Assembly (NCBI GenBank): GCA_047967505.1
Contig: CM106540.1
Strand: one strand, 5' to 3'
Length of the DNA: 64,000 nucleotides
Source of the DNA: Dipteris shenzhenensis
Taxonomy: Eukaryota > Polypodiophyta > Polypodiopsida > Gleicheniales
Shown: in pieces, positions 1 through 10,130 of the stretch
Position numbering within the stretch: the stretch's first letter is position 1
Layout: every line of letters begins with the position of its first letter
The notes under the pieces: generated by a model
Seen by the model: the letters and a program-made list of their open reading frames with translations, nothing else
Databases searched by the model: none
Told to the model about the DNA's origin: nothing
Program-made: the position numbers and the translations under genes

Positions 1-185
1 AAATGTTTTCCTCAGTAAAAACACCCCTCTTTACTTATGAACTAACATATTTTTTTCTAAAATTGAATTTAAAAACCCCTCCTCTTATTGTAATTCTATT
101 AAATTTTTCCGAAAAGTGGGATTAAAATACCCCTCCTTTTGAATGCACGTGGTACACTAAAAGTTTTGGAGGTGAACCCCCTGAG
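1..185. mobile_element. Miniature element family B, right part (cut by window edge)
   Basis: The tract is a run of T/A-rich sequence with recurring 'acccctc' blocks that ends in GTGAACCCCCTGAG at 172-185. The same sequence in the same order recurs at 3599-3796 and, inverted, at 4790-5046. The terminal sequence is the inverted-repeat end of that family. The left end lies outside the window, so no target duplication can be read. Confidence 0.6.
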
Positions 186-1208
186 CATTTATGCATCAGT
201 GCGGTCTTGTCCCAGTGCTATAGACATCATCATGTTCAACCATAGTGTAACATGGGGAACCTCATTGTTTGAGCATGAACTTATGGCTATCATATACATT
301 CCTTACTTGATGTAGATTAGTGGTTGGATCTAGGAGTACAGATGAATCCCTACATTAGCATTCGGTAGCACATATGCCTTGGGGACATCTTGTGCATTCT
401 CAATTATAATTCAAGATTCTAGGCCTGTATATTATGAGCTCCACCTTGAGCCTACGAGAGATGCTACATCCCATGCCGATGGATGTTTAGACATGCACAT
501 ATTAGATGAACTTTAGCTCAAGATAGTTGAGCATACAAGTTTGATAGGTTTTGTACCGTATCTATTTTACATCGGGCCTCTTCATCAACAGAGCAAAGTA
601 TCACACTCGCACCTTTAGCCTAAAATTTTATGCAACCCCTAGATATAGATAAGTCTATCCACACCGACTATGCAATCTTCTTTGACCTTACATCATTCGA
701 CAGAGATTATAGTTATATTGTAGCATACCTCACACATTGTTGTCAATTCTTTTGGGTTGGTGGCACCCTCTTATGTCACAACGTATCCGATCACATCTCC
801 ATAGCTACATCGACTAGCTTTAGATTTGGATTCCTACATAGTACATGGTGACTTACGACATGTTGAGCATGCAACCAGAGAGAGAGAGAGAGAGAGAGAA
901 TTCTACACGCAATCATCTTTTGACCAACCACAGTCTTTGATCAAGGTGGACTTCATTCTCTGCATATTTCCTTCCTCTCTTTCATCCTATCTTCTAGGTT
1001 TTATTTCCGAAGGAGAAGGATGACCCACAACTTAAGAGGGGGAAATGCATGCTATGTATAGGATCACATAAGTTGTACTCATTGTTTAGGCTTGTGCTAT
1101 GTAGTCACTGTGCTCACATACTACTCTAATTTCTTTTCATTTTTGGATGCTATCATATGCACCAAAAAAAGGTCTTGTACATGCACCCTCTACTTACCTA
1201 GTATAATT
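186..1208. other. Stretch without a recognisable gene
   Basis: Only short open frames are present (for example 630-851 on the plus strand) and none resembles a known family. A short (GA)n microsatellite lies at about 879-899. A purine run resembling a polypurine tract occurs at about 1035-1044. The stretch may be degraded retroelement DNA ahead of the LTR-like start at 1220, but no retroelement protein motif was readable. Confidence 0.4.
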
Positions 1209-1240
1209 TTAAGAGGGGGTGTTGAGGATGGTGTAAATTG
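1209..1240 (+). mobile_element. Possible polypurine tract and LTR start
   Basis: A purine run AAGAGGGGG is followed directly by TGTTGAGG at 1220. This is the usual arrangement of a polypurine tract followed by the TG-start of a 3' LTR in plant LTR retrotransposons. No matching LTR end or second LTR copy could be located with certainty, so this is only suggestive. The telomere-like tract at 1264 would then lie inside the LTR. Confidence 0.3.
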
Positions 1241-1263
1241 AATCATACCGCTAAATAGGCATA

Positions 1264-1315
1264 AACCCTAACCCTAACCCTAACCCTAACCCTAATCCTA
1301 ACCCTAACCCTAAGG
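1264..1315. repeat. Interstitial telomere-type repeat, (CCCTAA)n
   Basis: About eight CCCTAA units in tandem, one carrying a T-for-C change, are followed by AAGGG. The unit is the six-base TTAGGG type, not the seven-base TTTAGGG type usual in land plants. The tract is short and internal, so it is not a chromosome end. Confidence 0.85.
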
Positions 1316-1639
1316 GTTCCACATGTATACATTTATTTTTATGTTTAATACAACATATTGTATAGGTATCTATATCGTGTGCACTCCTATGTCTCTCCCT
1401 CTCTCACTTCCACTATCAAGGGGCACTGTACCCCTACTACTACCACCAAGGGGTTCCAAGGGGGGCCCAACAATGACAGCTATTTAGGCCCCTCTTGGTG
1501 AGGGTTCGAGGGAAGCATCCTTGAAGACAAAACTAAATAAAAATTGGTGCATTGGTGTATATAGATTATAGAAATCCATAGGTAGGGGGTTTCCTTCATA
1601 CCCCTTTATTGCACAGGCTATATGGGGTTTTTATCTAGT

Positions 1640-1770
1640 GACCCACCAAGAAAGATTCACATCCAAAGCCATGATTGGAAGAAATAGAAATCATGGTTTT
1701 ATCTATTCTTCCATGCCCTACAAAGTACAAGATATAGGCTTAAATACACCAAGGCCCAATGGTCCATTCC
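1640..1770 (+). repeat. Degenerate direct repeat, copy 1
   Basis: The segment containing 'tattcttccat..cctacaaagt.caagata.a.gcttaaata' recurs at about 3450-3610, roughly 1.8 kb downstream in the same orientation. The pair could be the remains of short LTRs, but ends with TG..CA and a target duplication were not seen. Confidence 0.4.
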
Positions 1771-2405
1771 TACGGTCTTTGTATCTTCAACTGGTGTCCA
1801 TGTTGCAGTCTTCACATTCATTTGGTCTTTGGACCCCTTTGGCCTTTGGTGTCAACACCTTTTTTTTTTTGTTTTAGCAATGATTCCCCCCATATTACAA
1901 TCGTATTTGTCCTCATGGAACTTGTTCAGTGTACTCTCTTTTTCATGACCCTGTGGTCATGAAGAAACCTTTTGTTAATGTCCCTGATGTTGGCCTTCTT
2001 TTAGTCTCATGCATGTAGGGTACACCGCATTGGTGCTTCCAGCATCATGGTTTGTTTTGGGCACTATAGCCTACATCCCTTGAAGCTTGTAGATTTTTTA
2101 TACCAACTACCTTGATTTTACATTTGTGATGGATTAATAATTACTCAACTGATTACAATGCTAGAGCGAATTACATTTGATTTCATGCTTTTTCAAGTGC
2201 ATATGCGATAACCTTTTTTTTTCTAATGCAATGCATACATTTTTGGAGTGAGAGATGTTATGATCGCTCTTCATTTCAGCTTCTTCTCCTCTTTGCCTCA
2301 TGTGTAGACCATTTCTTGGGTTGCGAGAAAATAACTACTTATCGATACTTATGACTAGCTAGCCCATACATTAAGTTTGGTTAACAAAATAGCCTTCCTA
2401 TCCAC
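1771..2405. other. Stretch without a recognisable gene
   Basis: AT-rich DNA with T-runs and no long open frame. No protein similarity, RNA gene or repeat unit was recognised. Confidence 0.4.
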
Positions 2406-2410
2406 CAAGG

Positions 2411-2480
2411 TTTGTGGCTTGGTGGAGTGGTTAGAGCACTAGGGTCTACAGGAGAAAGTCATGTTTGATTGCAAGCTAGA
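2411..2480 (+). mobile_element. Possible tRNA-derived SINE head
   Basis: TGGTGGAGTGG at about 2420-2430 fits the RNA polymerase III A-box consensus TRGYNNARNNG and is followed by TTAGAGCACTAGG, which resembles a tRNA D-arm and anticodon stem. A weak B-box-like TGTTTGATTGC follows at about 2463-2473. The B box is too degenerate for a functional tRNA. A tRNA-related SINE relic is the simplest reading. Confidence 0.3.
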
Positions 2481-3449
2481 GTACTATAGCAAGCCAAACT
2501 TTTTGCATCTTTCCATTGCCATATTTGTCATTATTTTGGCATATTATGCATATTCATCTTTTAATTTCATCTTGACTATGTACCGATTGAGAAATGGTGC
2601 ATCTGTTTCTGTTCCATATCCCTTGTGAACCTTTGCAACACAACAAGGATCAAACCATGGAGAATCCTTGTCATAGCAGAGGATCTTGCTTACAGAGTGC
2701 TCAACCTTCTTCACTCCTTTGATTCTCAATGAGTAATTGATTGATTCCCATTGTTTCTACAATGCTTCACATCGGTGCCATGGCCCACTGCCAGTTTATG
2801 GTCAAAATCATAACTCTTCTTTAGGCTTGGAGCTTGACTAGAAACTTTTGCATGTTTCTTGGATCGTGTTGTGAACCCCACCCATTGCCATTGGGAGAGT
2901 AGCTTCTGGATTTGGACTCAAACCTACGCTTTTGCAAGGTGGAAACCTCAGCTACAAATGGATAGATCATGTTGCTCATCATCTTTAATGATCACTCGCT
3001 ATTGGTCCCATCAATAGATCATCCCACTTCCCTTCCTTTTCCATTGCAAGACTTGCCCCTTCAAACTCACTCTCTTGCAGCCCATAATGTTTCTCCTTAA
3101 GCTCCTATTGGTGGCCTTCAAACACTAACTCTAGCACCACTACTGTAAGGTAGCAAGATGCCACCACTCATCAATGCTAATGGCCAATTTGGAGGTGTAC
3201 TGCCCTCAAGATTTCATTTCTCATTTGAGGATCTTAGATGGATTTAGGAAAGAGGAGCATCAAAATCAGGCCATAGTTTGGAGTATTGGTAAGAATGAGA
3301 GATTGATTTATCCATGAGGGTAGATTTCCCCCTCAACTTCCTACCAAAATGATAGGGAGGAAGAATGCTATGCTAAGACAAAACTAAGAATGGGTGGGGA
3401 GGGTGGGTTAAGTGATGTGCAAGAGAGGAACAACGAGGGAACAACTATG
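2481..3449. other. Stretch without a recognisable gene
   Basis: Only a short minus-strand frame (2544-2729) is open and it resembles nothing I recognise. No repeats of note. Confidence 0.35.
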
Positions 3450-3598
3450 CAGGGGTGGGAGAGAAAGATTCATGTATGGAAGCCATGCTTGCAATAAAGA
3501 GAATTTGTCTTTTTTCCTATTCTTCCATCCCCTACAAAGTGCAAGATACAAGCTTAAATAGCCCAACGTCCAACAGTCAAATCCCTTCCAATGGTCAC
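3450..3598 (+). repeat. Degenerate direct repeat, copy 2
   Basis: This segment matches 1640-1770 in order and orientation, including the 'cctacaaagtgcaagata' core. It is directly followed by a family B miniature element. Confidence 0.4.
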
Positions 3599-3796
3599 CT
3601 TTATATCATGTGCATACAAAGGGTAAACCACACCTCTTTACTTATGAAGTAAGGGTTTTTAAAAAATATAAACTTGGACTGAAAAACCTCTACTGTGATT
3701 ATAATCCAGCTACACTTTTCCCAAAAGTTGAATTAAATTACCCCTCATTTTGAATGGAGGGGGTACACTAGAATTTTGTGAGATGGACCCCCTGAG
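3599..3796. mobile_element. Miniature element family B, left end eroded
   Basis: The interior matches 4790-5046 in inverse orientation (ATCATGTGCATAC, CTCTTTACTTATGAA, then the acccctc blocks). The right end GGACCCCCTGAG finishes at 3796. The flanks are ATGGTCAC (3591-3598) and ATGGTCAT (3797-3804), an 8-bp target duplication with one mismatch. The left terminal G-run is missing, so this copy has lost its left inverted repeat. Confidence 0.65.
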
Positions 3797-3804
3797 ATGG
3801 TCAT

Positions 3805-4379
3805 ATCTTATGCATCACCTTCCATTACATTGAACCTCATCCTTTTTCCCGTCATTAATATTTTTTGTGAAGTCTCCACTTACTTGACTCTGAATCTCAT
3901 GAAAGTCTCCACTTACTTTGATTGACATTTTCTTTGTTTTCTTTGGTCTTCATTCCACTGTATTTGGCCCCCTTTGATCTTCAATGTTAGCACTATTCTT
4001 TTAAATGTTGATAGATAGTTATGATACTTGATTTAAAATATATATACTATGCCATGCTACCTAATTGTAATATCCCAAATGTTCTTGGAGAGTGTGTGTG
4101 CATTGTAAGGTGGGCCATGTTTTACACTTGTATAGTACTATAATAGCTCCTAAGAGATGACCACTATTATTGAACTTAACAATTGTCAATTTGCAAAGAT
4201 AAAATATGCATGTCATATTGATTGGCATGATCCTCCAATAAGCCGCCCCATACTTTATCATATTTATATAATAGTATAGATATACTATGTTTTAATACAT
4301 TTTAATATAATTTTTAATATATTATTATATTATATCATAGATAAATAATATTATTTATAAAGAGTTTTTGAAATTAAAT
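3805..4379. other. AT-rich stretch without a recognisable gene
   Basis: Strongly AT-rich, especially 4255-4370 with runs of TATA/TTAATA. No coding or RNA features were recognised. Confidence 0.4.
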
Positions 4380-4740
4380 TTAAAAAGCCTTTCTAAGTTG
4401 ATGAGGATGCAATAGGTGAGGAGACTTTTTAAAAAATATTGTAAAATTGAAAAAGGCCCAAAGATTGGAGTTGTTGCGTATGCAATAGGTTAGGAGAGTT
4501 AGGTTTGGAAAGTTTTTGGAAATCTTGAAAAGTTTAAAAAACTAAAAGCAAAGAAAATTTTGGAAGGTGTTGCTCATGCAACAGGTTGGAAGAGATACAA
4601 AAAGTTTAAAAAAAATTCAAAATTCAAAAAATTTGATAGGTGGAAGATGTGGTGTACGCAATAGGTTGGAAAGCTCTTCACAATTTGCATGATTTTGAAA
4701 ATTTGTTGATTTGTGCAACAGGTTGAGATGAAGGGAGAAC
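4380..4740 (+). repeat. Degenerate tandem repeat with a TGCAAYAGGTTGG core
   Basis: About five loosely conserved units of 60-80 bp each carry a core like 'atgcaataggttgg' or 'gtgcaacaggttgag', separated by A/T-rich spacers with AAAAA runs. The divergence is high, so the array is old. Confidence 0.5.
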
Positions 4741-4789
4741 CAAGAAAAATGAAAAATGAGCTCGAAATGAATGAATGTCTTATAATTAT

Positions 4790-5046
4790 CTTAGGGGGTT
4801 CACCTACAAAAATTCAATGTACCACATGCATTCAAAAGGAGGGGTATTTTAATCCAAATTTTTTGAAAAGTTTAACAGAATTACAACAATAGGAGGGGTC
4901 TTTTAATTCAAATTTTAAAAAAACTCACTTAGTTCATAAGTAAAGAGGAGTGTTTTTATTGTGGGAACAATTTTAGATGAGGGGTTTTTTTAATACCCTT
5001 TGAATGCACATGATACATATGGTTTCTTAGTAGTGCACCCCTTGAG
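4790..5046. mobile_element. Miniature element family B, complete copy (257 bp)
   Basis: The left end is CTTAGGGGGTTCACC and the right end is GTGCACCCCTTGAG, an imperfect terminal inverted repeat. The flanks ATAATTAT (4782-4789) and ATAATGAT (5047-5054) form an 8-bp target duplication with one mismatch. There is no coding capacity. The 8-bp duplication is typical of hAT-like elements, although other superfamilies also make 8-bp duplications. The ends resemble those of the 247-bp family A copies at 54602 and 61460. Confidence 0.75.
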
Positions 5047-5099
5047 ATAATGATACTTATGCTAAAAAGTCTAAAAAAGCTACCGTAACCCTAATTATA

Positions 5100-5708
5100 A
5101 CCCACTTCCCCATATATCTCAACCTCCCTCCTCATTCTCTCATTCTCCCTCCTTTTTTTCAAATCCTCCTCCTCCTCCATCAGATGACTCCTGTCCTCCT
5201 CCTCTCCTCTTAAGGTATTCCCTCTCCTCCCTCCTTGCTCTCCTCCTCCCTCTCCCCTTCTCCTCCAACCTTCCCCCTCCCGCTCCATCCCCTCTCCTCT
5301 CTTCCTTTTCGCTCGGCTCTCCTCTCCCCCCCGTCTCTCCTCCCTCTCCCTTCCCTCGGTTCTCCTCTCCCTCTCCCTCCACTCAGCTCTCCTCTCCTCT
5401 ACCTCTCTCACTCTCTCTCTCTCTCTCTCTCTCTTTGTGATTGGCTCTTCTATCCCTGTCCCTCTGTTTGTCTCTCCTCTCCCCTCCCTCCCTTTCCCTC
5501 TGCTCGGCTCTCCTCTCCCCTCTCCCTCTGCTCTGCCTCTCCCTGTCCCTCTGCTCGGCTCTCCTCTACCCTCACCCTCAGTTCTCCCTCTCCCTCCGTT
5601 CGACTCTCCTCTCCCCTCCCCTCTCTCTCTCTCCCTCTCCCTCTGCTCGATCGGGTGGCATGGTCTCTCTCTCTCTCTCTCTAAACAATATTTGCAAGCA
5701 TACATTGT

Positions 5709-5790
<82 letters not shown>

Positions 5791-5830
5791 CTACCCTCCA
5801 CTCCTGCTCCTCACCTACGCCTCCGCCTGT
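5100..5830. repeat. CT-rich low-complexity tract with long (CT)n microsatellite
   Basis: The plus strand is almost pure pyrimidine, with CTCCCTCT-type imperfect units and a near-perfect (CT)n run at about 5711-5786. Long open frames on both strands here (Ser/Leu/Pro-rich one way, Glu/Arg-rich the other) follow from the composition and are not treated as genes. Confidence 0.9.
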
Positions 5831-6235
5831 AGCTCCTGCTGTAGCTTTGTTGCCCCTCCTCCCGCATTGTAGTTTCCTCCTGCGCTTCTCCTCCCTCTCG
5901 CACTATAGTTGCTATAGCCCACCGTTGCAGCTTCTCCCACTGCTACAACTCTACCTGTCACTGCTACTACTATGCCTTCCCTTATTGTTGCTGATGCTGC
6001 TCTGCCTACACCTGCCTAGGCCTCTCCGCCCCTGCCCAAGCCCCCCTGCCTCAGCTTCCCACCTAGGCCTCTTCACCCCCGCCTAGGCCTCCCACCCTCT
6101 CATGATGACTGCCTCCTACACACCTCACAGCCCCTCCCTCCTGCCACGCCTCAGCCCCCCCCTCATGGGCAAGTCCCTCCTTCGCCTCTTTACCTCTTGC
6201 TACCCTCCACCTTGCAGCTCCTCTTAGTTTAATAG
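5831..6235. other. C-rich stretch without a supported gene
   Basis: C-rich DNA with repeated 'gcctaggcct' and 'gccccc' words continues the low-complexity composition of the preceding tract. A 79-codon open frame is Leu/Pro-rich and looks compositional. Confidence 0.4.
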
Positions 6236-6245
6236 AGCACCTAGA

Positions 6246-6720
6246 GTCTCATTCTCACACTTTCTTTGAATGAATATTTAATATTATTTCAATAGAATGT
6301 GAAAAAATGCAAGGAGTTTTAAAGGTGTCTATGAATTTAACGTTTTTACAATTATTAGAACACTTGTCTCATTCTTACACTTTCTTTTGAATGAATATTT
6401 AATATTCTTTCAATAGAATGTGAATGAATGATTTACAATTTGATTATATTCTTTTATTAGAAATGAATCCATGTCTCTCAATTTTCATTACTCATTCTTA
6501 CACTTTCTTTTGAATGAATATTTAATAGTCTTTTAATAGAATGTGAATGAATGATTTATAGTTTGATTAAATTCTTTTATTAGAAATGAATCCATGTCTC
6601 TCAATTTTCATTACTCATTCTTACACTTTCTTTTTAATGAATATTTAATATTCTTTCAATAGAATGTGAATGAATAATTTAAAGTTTGAGTGTATTCTTT
6701 CAATAGAAGGGACTTTACTT
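6246..6720 (+). repeat. Tandem repeat, four units of about 120 bp
   Basis: The block 'ctcattctYacactttctttt' begins units at about 6248, 6368, 6491 and 6614. Each is followed by 'gaatgaatatttaatattctttcaatagaatgtg'-like sequence and then an AT-rich arm. The second and third units are almost identical, the first and last more diverged. Confidence 0.8.
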
Positions 6721-6724
6721 GCAT

Positions 6725-8456
6725 AGTGTTTCATGATGAGTCAATCTTTCAGATTATCTTGGATGTCTGTAAAGAATATGAAGCAGGAAAGATATCCTAC
6801 GAGGCAGTATAGCATGTGGTAGGTCAAAAAAAAACAACAATAAAGCAACTATCTATTGTTTGGTAGAGACCATTACAGTACATTTCAGATGAAATAACAA
6901 ATGATTTATGCCAACACTTGCTTGATGGTGACTGCTTCTTTGGGAAGAAGAGCAAGCACAGTCACTTGGATGAAGTAGTCACCAGAATGGTCAGAAGAAG
7001 AGCTACTTTATCGGCAGTAATATTTTTATTGAATTCGGATCAACAATTGGCTAGAGAAGTTGGTAAGGTGGATAGGCAAAAAGTCCTTGGTCTTGGTCAA
7101 ATGATTGACAAGTTTTGGGCCAAAAAGTTAGTGTGTTAATTAGATGGGATGGCACTCCAACAAAGGATGCAAGAGGAAAGATGCCAAAGATGTTAGAGAA
7201 AGAGTATGCAGAGATCAAGAAGAATACCTTGGTACTAAAATTACAAAGTACGATAGCAGCCAGCTGGTTCAGCCTTCAACTTCTCTTATAACATCCTCTT
7301 ATCAAAGGAGGATACAAAATTTGTATGCATCAATGGCATTGATATAGAATGCTTCATGGCAATGAGCAGTGATGCTTGGGATAAGCCATGTGTGTTTATC
7401 CTAGATGAGTTGCAAGACTTTGGAGTGGTGGGGATAGTTGAGCTTGTAAAATTTTATCATACACAGCCCTTTGGAAGACAAGAAAAGATCGCCGCTGGTC
7501 ATGTTCATGTCAGAAGCACAAAGGGATCCCCTCTTTGCTAATTTGACATCAATTGGATATCCACTTACAAAAAATTTTCATGGTGTATTGTTGTACTATG
7601 AGTTGATCATGCAAGAAGGCACTATATTCAAGTCTTGAATCCATACTTGATTTGCTTCTTAAATAGGTGTGGTAGCCCTTTAATTCAACTTCCTGTACAC
7701 CCTATGGAGCTGTATTACAAAGAGGAAGAAAATCCTAAAGTAGATGCATCAATGGTGGACTATCGAAAGCCAAAGCACCCTGAATTGATAGATGAGATGG
7801 TATCCACCTATGGATGGATGGTAGCATTGTATCGAATGGGTTTTGTAGCTGAAAAAATACGATGCCAAGGTATTAATGTAAATATCATTGATACTCCCCA
7901 TCAAATATAGTATTTTGATGCACTTTACAATAATTGTACTACGGTCTTTGAAGACGAAAGTTTTAAAGAAAAGAGCGGGGATAAAGAAGGGGACTCACAA
8001 GCTGATGACTCTAATACAAGTAATGAAGAGGTGGATAGCTCTTCATCTAGTGGGGATCACATGCTTAAACTACAGAAGAGTGATTTAGTATCAGAGAGAG
8101 CAAAGGAGGTTCCAGTTGTCACAAAGGCAAAGGGAAGGCTACAGAAGTGGAAAGTGTAGAGAAATTAAAACCCCGTAAGCCGTTAAAAGTCTTAAATGAA
8201 GGCTAGGGAAGTGTAGCAACTAGGATATTAGGCAAAGAGCCTGAAACTAAAAGTGGGAAGACTAGCAAGGATCCCAACCATCAAGGTCAAGAAAGTGGGA
8301 TACTAAGCAAAGAGCTTGAGCCTGAAAGATTAAAGAGTGGCAAGGATCCTAATCCTCTAGAGAAGACTGGTGAGGATCCTAATCCTCCAGAGCATCTAGA
8401 GCAGTCGATTAGTCAAGACCCTAGTAGTCAAGGGCTTGTGCTTGGTACTCAAGAGT
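6725..8456 (+). pseudogene. Degraded protein gene of unknown family, acidic C-terminus
   Basis: Peptide-like coding stretches appear in all three plus frames: 6918-7139 (DGDCFFGKK...SHLDEVVTRM), about 7260-7541 (SSDAWDKPCVFILDELQDFG), 7506-7640 in a third frame (DPLFANLTSIGYPLTKNFHG) and 7635-7910 (PKHPELIDEMVSTYGWMVAL). A Ser/Asp/Glu-rich tail (8000-8160) and a Lys/Glu/Pro-rich tail with repeated KDPNP-like words (8290-8456) follow. At least four frame changes and several stops make it a pseudogene. I do not recognise the family. The MDV ORF lies 0.6 kb downstream, as in the locus at 39.5-42.3 kb, where a different unrecognised gene lies upstream of the other MDV copy. Both loci look like parts of one type of mobile element, but this is inference. 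Confidence 0.5.
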
Positions 8457-8900
8457 AAGAGCTTTAAATTTTCAATGTGAGAAATTTTGTGAATAAAATA
8501 ATGTATTTGTATTAGTTAAGACCTGGTAGAAAGGGCTTATTCTTGGTATTGAAGAGCAAGATTTTTAAATATTCAATGTAAAAGAAATTTTACAATAAAA
8601 TAATGTATTTTGTATTAGTCAGGACCTTGTAGAAAGGGCCTTTGCTTTGATCAATGATGTGGTTATTAGGAAATATTAAATGTGTGATGAGAAAAATATA
8701 TTTGTAACCTTTCTTTTCCACTTATTATTGATTCCCAATGCTCCACTCACTAAAAGTAGAGCATTCACTTCCAAGTATTGATTCCCAATGCTTGAGTCAC
8801 TGAAAGTAGAGTATTCCCATTGCTCCATTCACTAAAAGTAGAGTATTCACTTCCAAGTATCGATTCCCAATGCTCCACTGACTTTATTCTAAACCTTTCC
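8457..8900 (+). repeat. Short tandem duplications between the unknown gene and the MDV ORF
   Basis: The segment 'aataaaataatgtatttgtattagt..gacctKgtagaaagggc' is present twice (about 8494 and 8595). A second motif 'ccactcactaaaagtagagcattcacttccaagtattgattcccaatgc' is repeated three to four times at about 8740-8880. Related sequence in inverse orientation occurs at about 40500-40680, which ties this spacer to the second MDV locus. Confidence 0.65.
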
Positions 8901-9065
8901 AGTCACCCATCCTCATCTCCTCTGTGTGAACACACTTGAGTGTTCACCCATTCTCTCATCCTCTCTCTATTTATTCTCTCCACTTCACTACCTCCACATT
9001 GAGTTAGTGAAGTATTCCTCCATCCTAGTCCTTTGCAAACACGTTCTTCTGCAATCTCCCCACCC

Positions 9066-9518
9066 ATGGATGTATACCATATCTTAGGAGATGTGGAGTC
9101 AAGAATTAATAGTCTTAAAGAATGGATTGTTGATCAATCAGTAAGGAGAGATGCTAGAATTTGAGGCTGCTCTCCATTGACTCAGATGGAGAGATACAAA
9201 TTTAATTTGTAGAGGCAAGCAGAGAGGGAGGAAACTTTGAAGATAGCAGAGAGCAAAACTCTTTTACAGAATATAACAAAAGAATGAAAATATCTAGTAG
9301 ACTTCTTAAGTAACCTTCGTTATTGTAGCATTCAGTATGGGCCAGTTGATGTGGATGCTAAAGAAACAATAACGGCGTCACAAAGAAATTATTAATAAAC
9401 AATCTCTAAGTGATTGAATTTCTTCCTTCATTGTAATTATATTGAGGATACAGACGTGGAGTTAGTGGAAGAGTGGGTTGCTGATCAGAGAAGAGAGACT
9501 AATGATGAAATCTTCTAG
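9066..9518 (+). pseudogene. MDV ORF, copy 1 (150 codons, several in-frame stops)
   Basis: ATG at 9066 and TAG at 9516 enclose 150 codons, exactly the length of the inverted copy at 39491-39943 and alignable without indels (MDVYHILGDVES.INSLKEWIVDQ against MDVLGIVEDVEF...). The most conserved parts are the tail words DFLSNLRY, ASQRNY and ETNDEIF. This copy has in-frame TGA at codon 33 (CGA in the other copy), TAG at codon 49 (CAG in the other copy), TGA at codon 74 (also TGA in the other copy) and further TAA/TGA codons near 115-121. The conserved leader ctccccaccc precedes the ATG in both. The predicted peptide is charged and helical. The family was not recognised. Confidence 0.65.
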
Positions 9519-9959
9519 TCTGCATAAGATATCAACTTGCATTGTTGTTTTTATCGAAGCTATCCTTATATATTAATATGAAATCTTGGCGAAAGTTTAT
9601 TGAGCTCATTTTTTTAGTTTCACAATATTGATAGGATGTAGTACATTTTTATATTTTTCCTTTTGAAATTTGAAGTAAAAATTATAAATCTTGGCGAAAC
9701 TTCACATTTCTTTGCATAAAAATTTCAAATCCTGGCGAATCTTTCAAACATTTATTTTTATTAGGGCATACAAAATTTCGACACCAATATAAAATTTTAG
9801 CTTCCTAACGAAACTAACTTGAAAAAATCATGACATGCTACTATATAGGACTGTCACCATATCTTGATAGATCTTGCATCAGCTGTGTGTGTCATAGCTT
9901 CACCTTGGAAACTCATAGCTCATCTATGTGATGAGCCTATTATTTTATGCAATCCATCA
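9519..9959. other. AT-rich stretch, nothing recognised
   Basis: AT-rich DNA containing three 'aaaYcttggcgaaac/agt'-like words (about 9580, 9690 and 9730). No gene or element end was seen, although an end of the MDV-carrying element would be expected near here. Confidence 0.3.
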
Positions 9960-10130
9960 TGATTTGTGTGGTCTCAGCTTGTGTGGCACTATATCTCGAA
10001 CTTTGTGGTCTCGTCCTATGTGGCAATATATCTTGACCTTTGTGGTCTCAGCCTATGTGGCATATCTCGACCTGTGTGGTGTCGACTTGTGTGGCATTAT
10101 ATCTTGACCTTTGTGGTCTCGTCTTATGTG
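9960..10130 (+). repeat. Minisatellite, TGTGGTCTCRNCYTATGTGGC units
   Basis: Four to five units of about 35-45 bp are built from 'tgtggtctcg.c.tatgtggca.tatatctcgacct'. They read open for 75 codons in one plus frame, but this is a repeat effect. Confidence 0.75.

Noticed and set aside
2411-2480. Functional tRNA gene
   Set aside because: The A box is good, but the B box and acceptor stem do not fit, so only a SINE-like relic is proposed.
5091-5801. Glu/Arg-rich frame (minus) and Ser/Leu/Pro-rich frames (plus)
   Set aside because: They follow directly from (CT)n/(GA)n microsatellite sequence and have no complex protein content.
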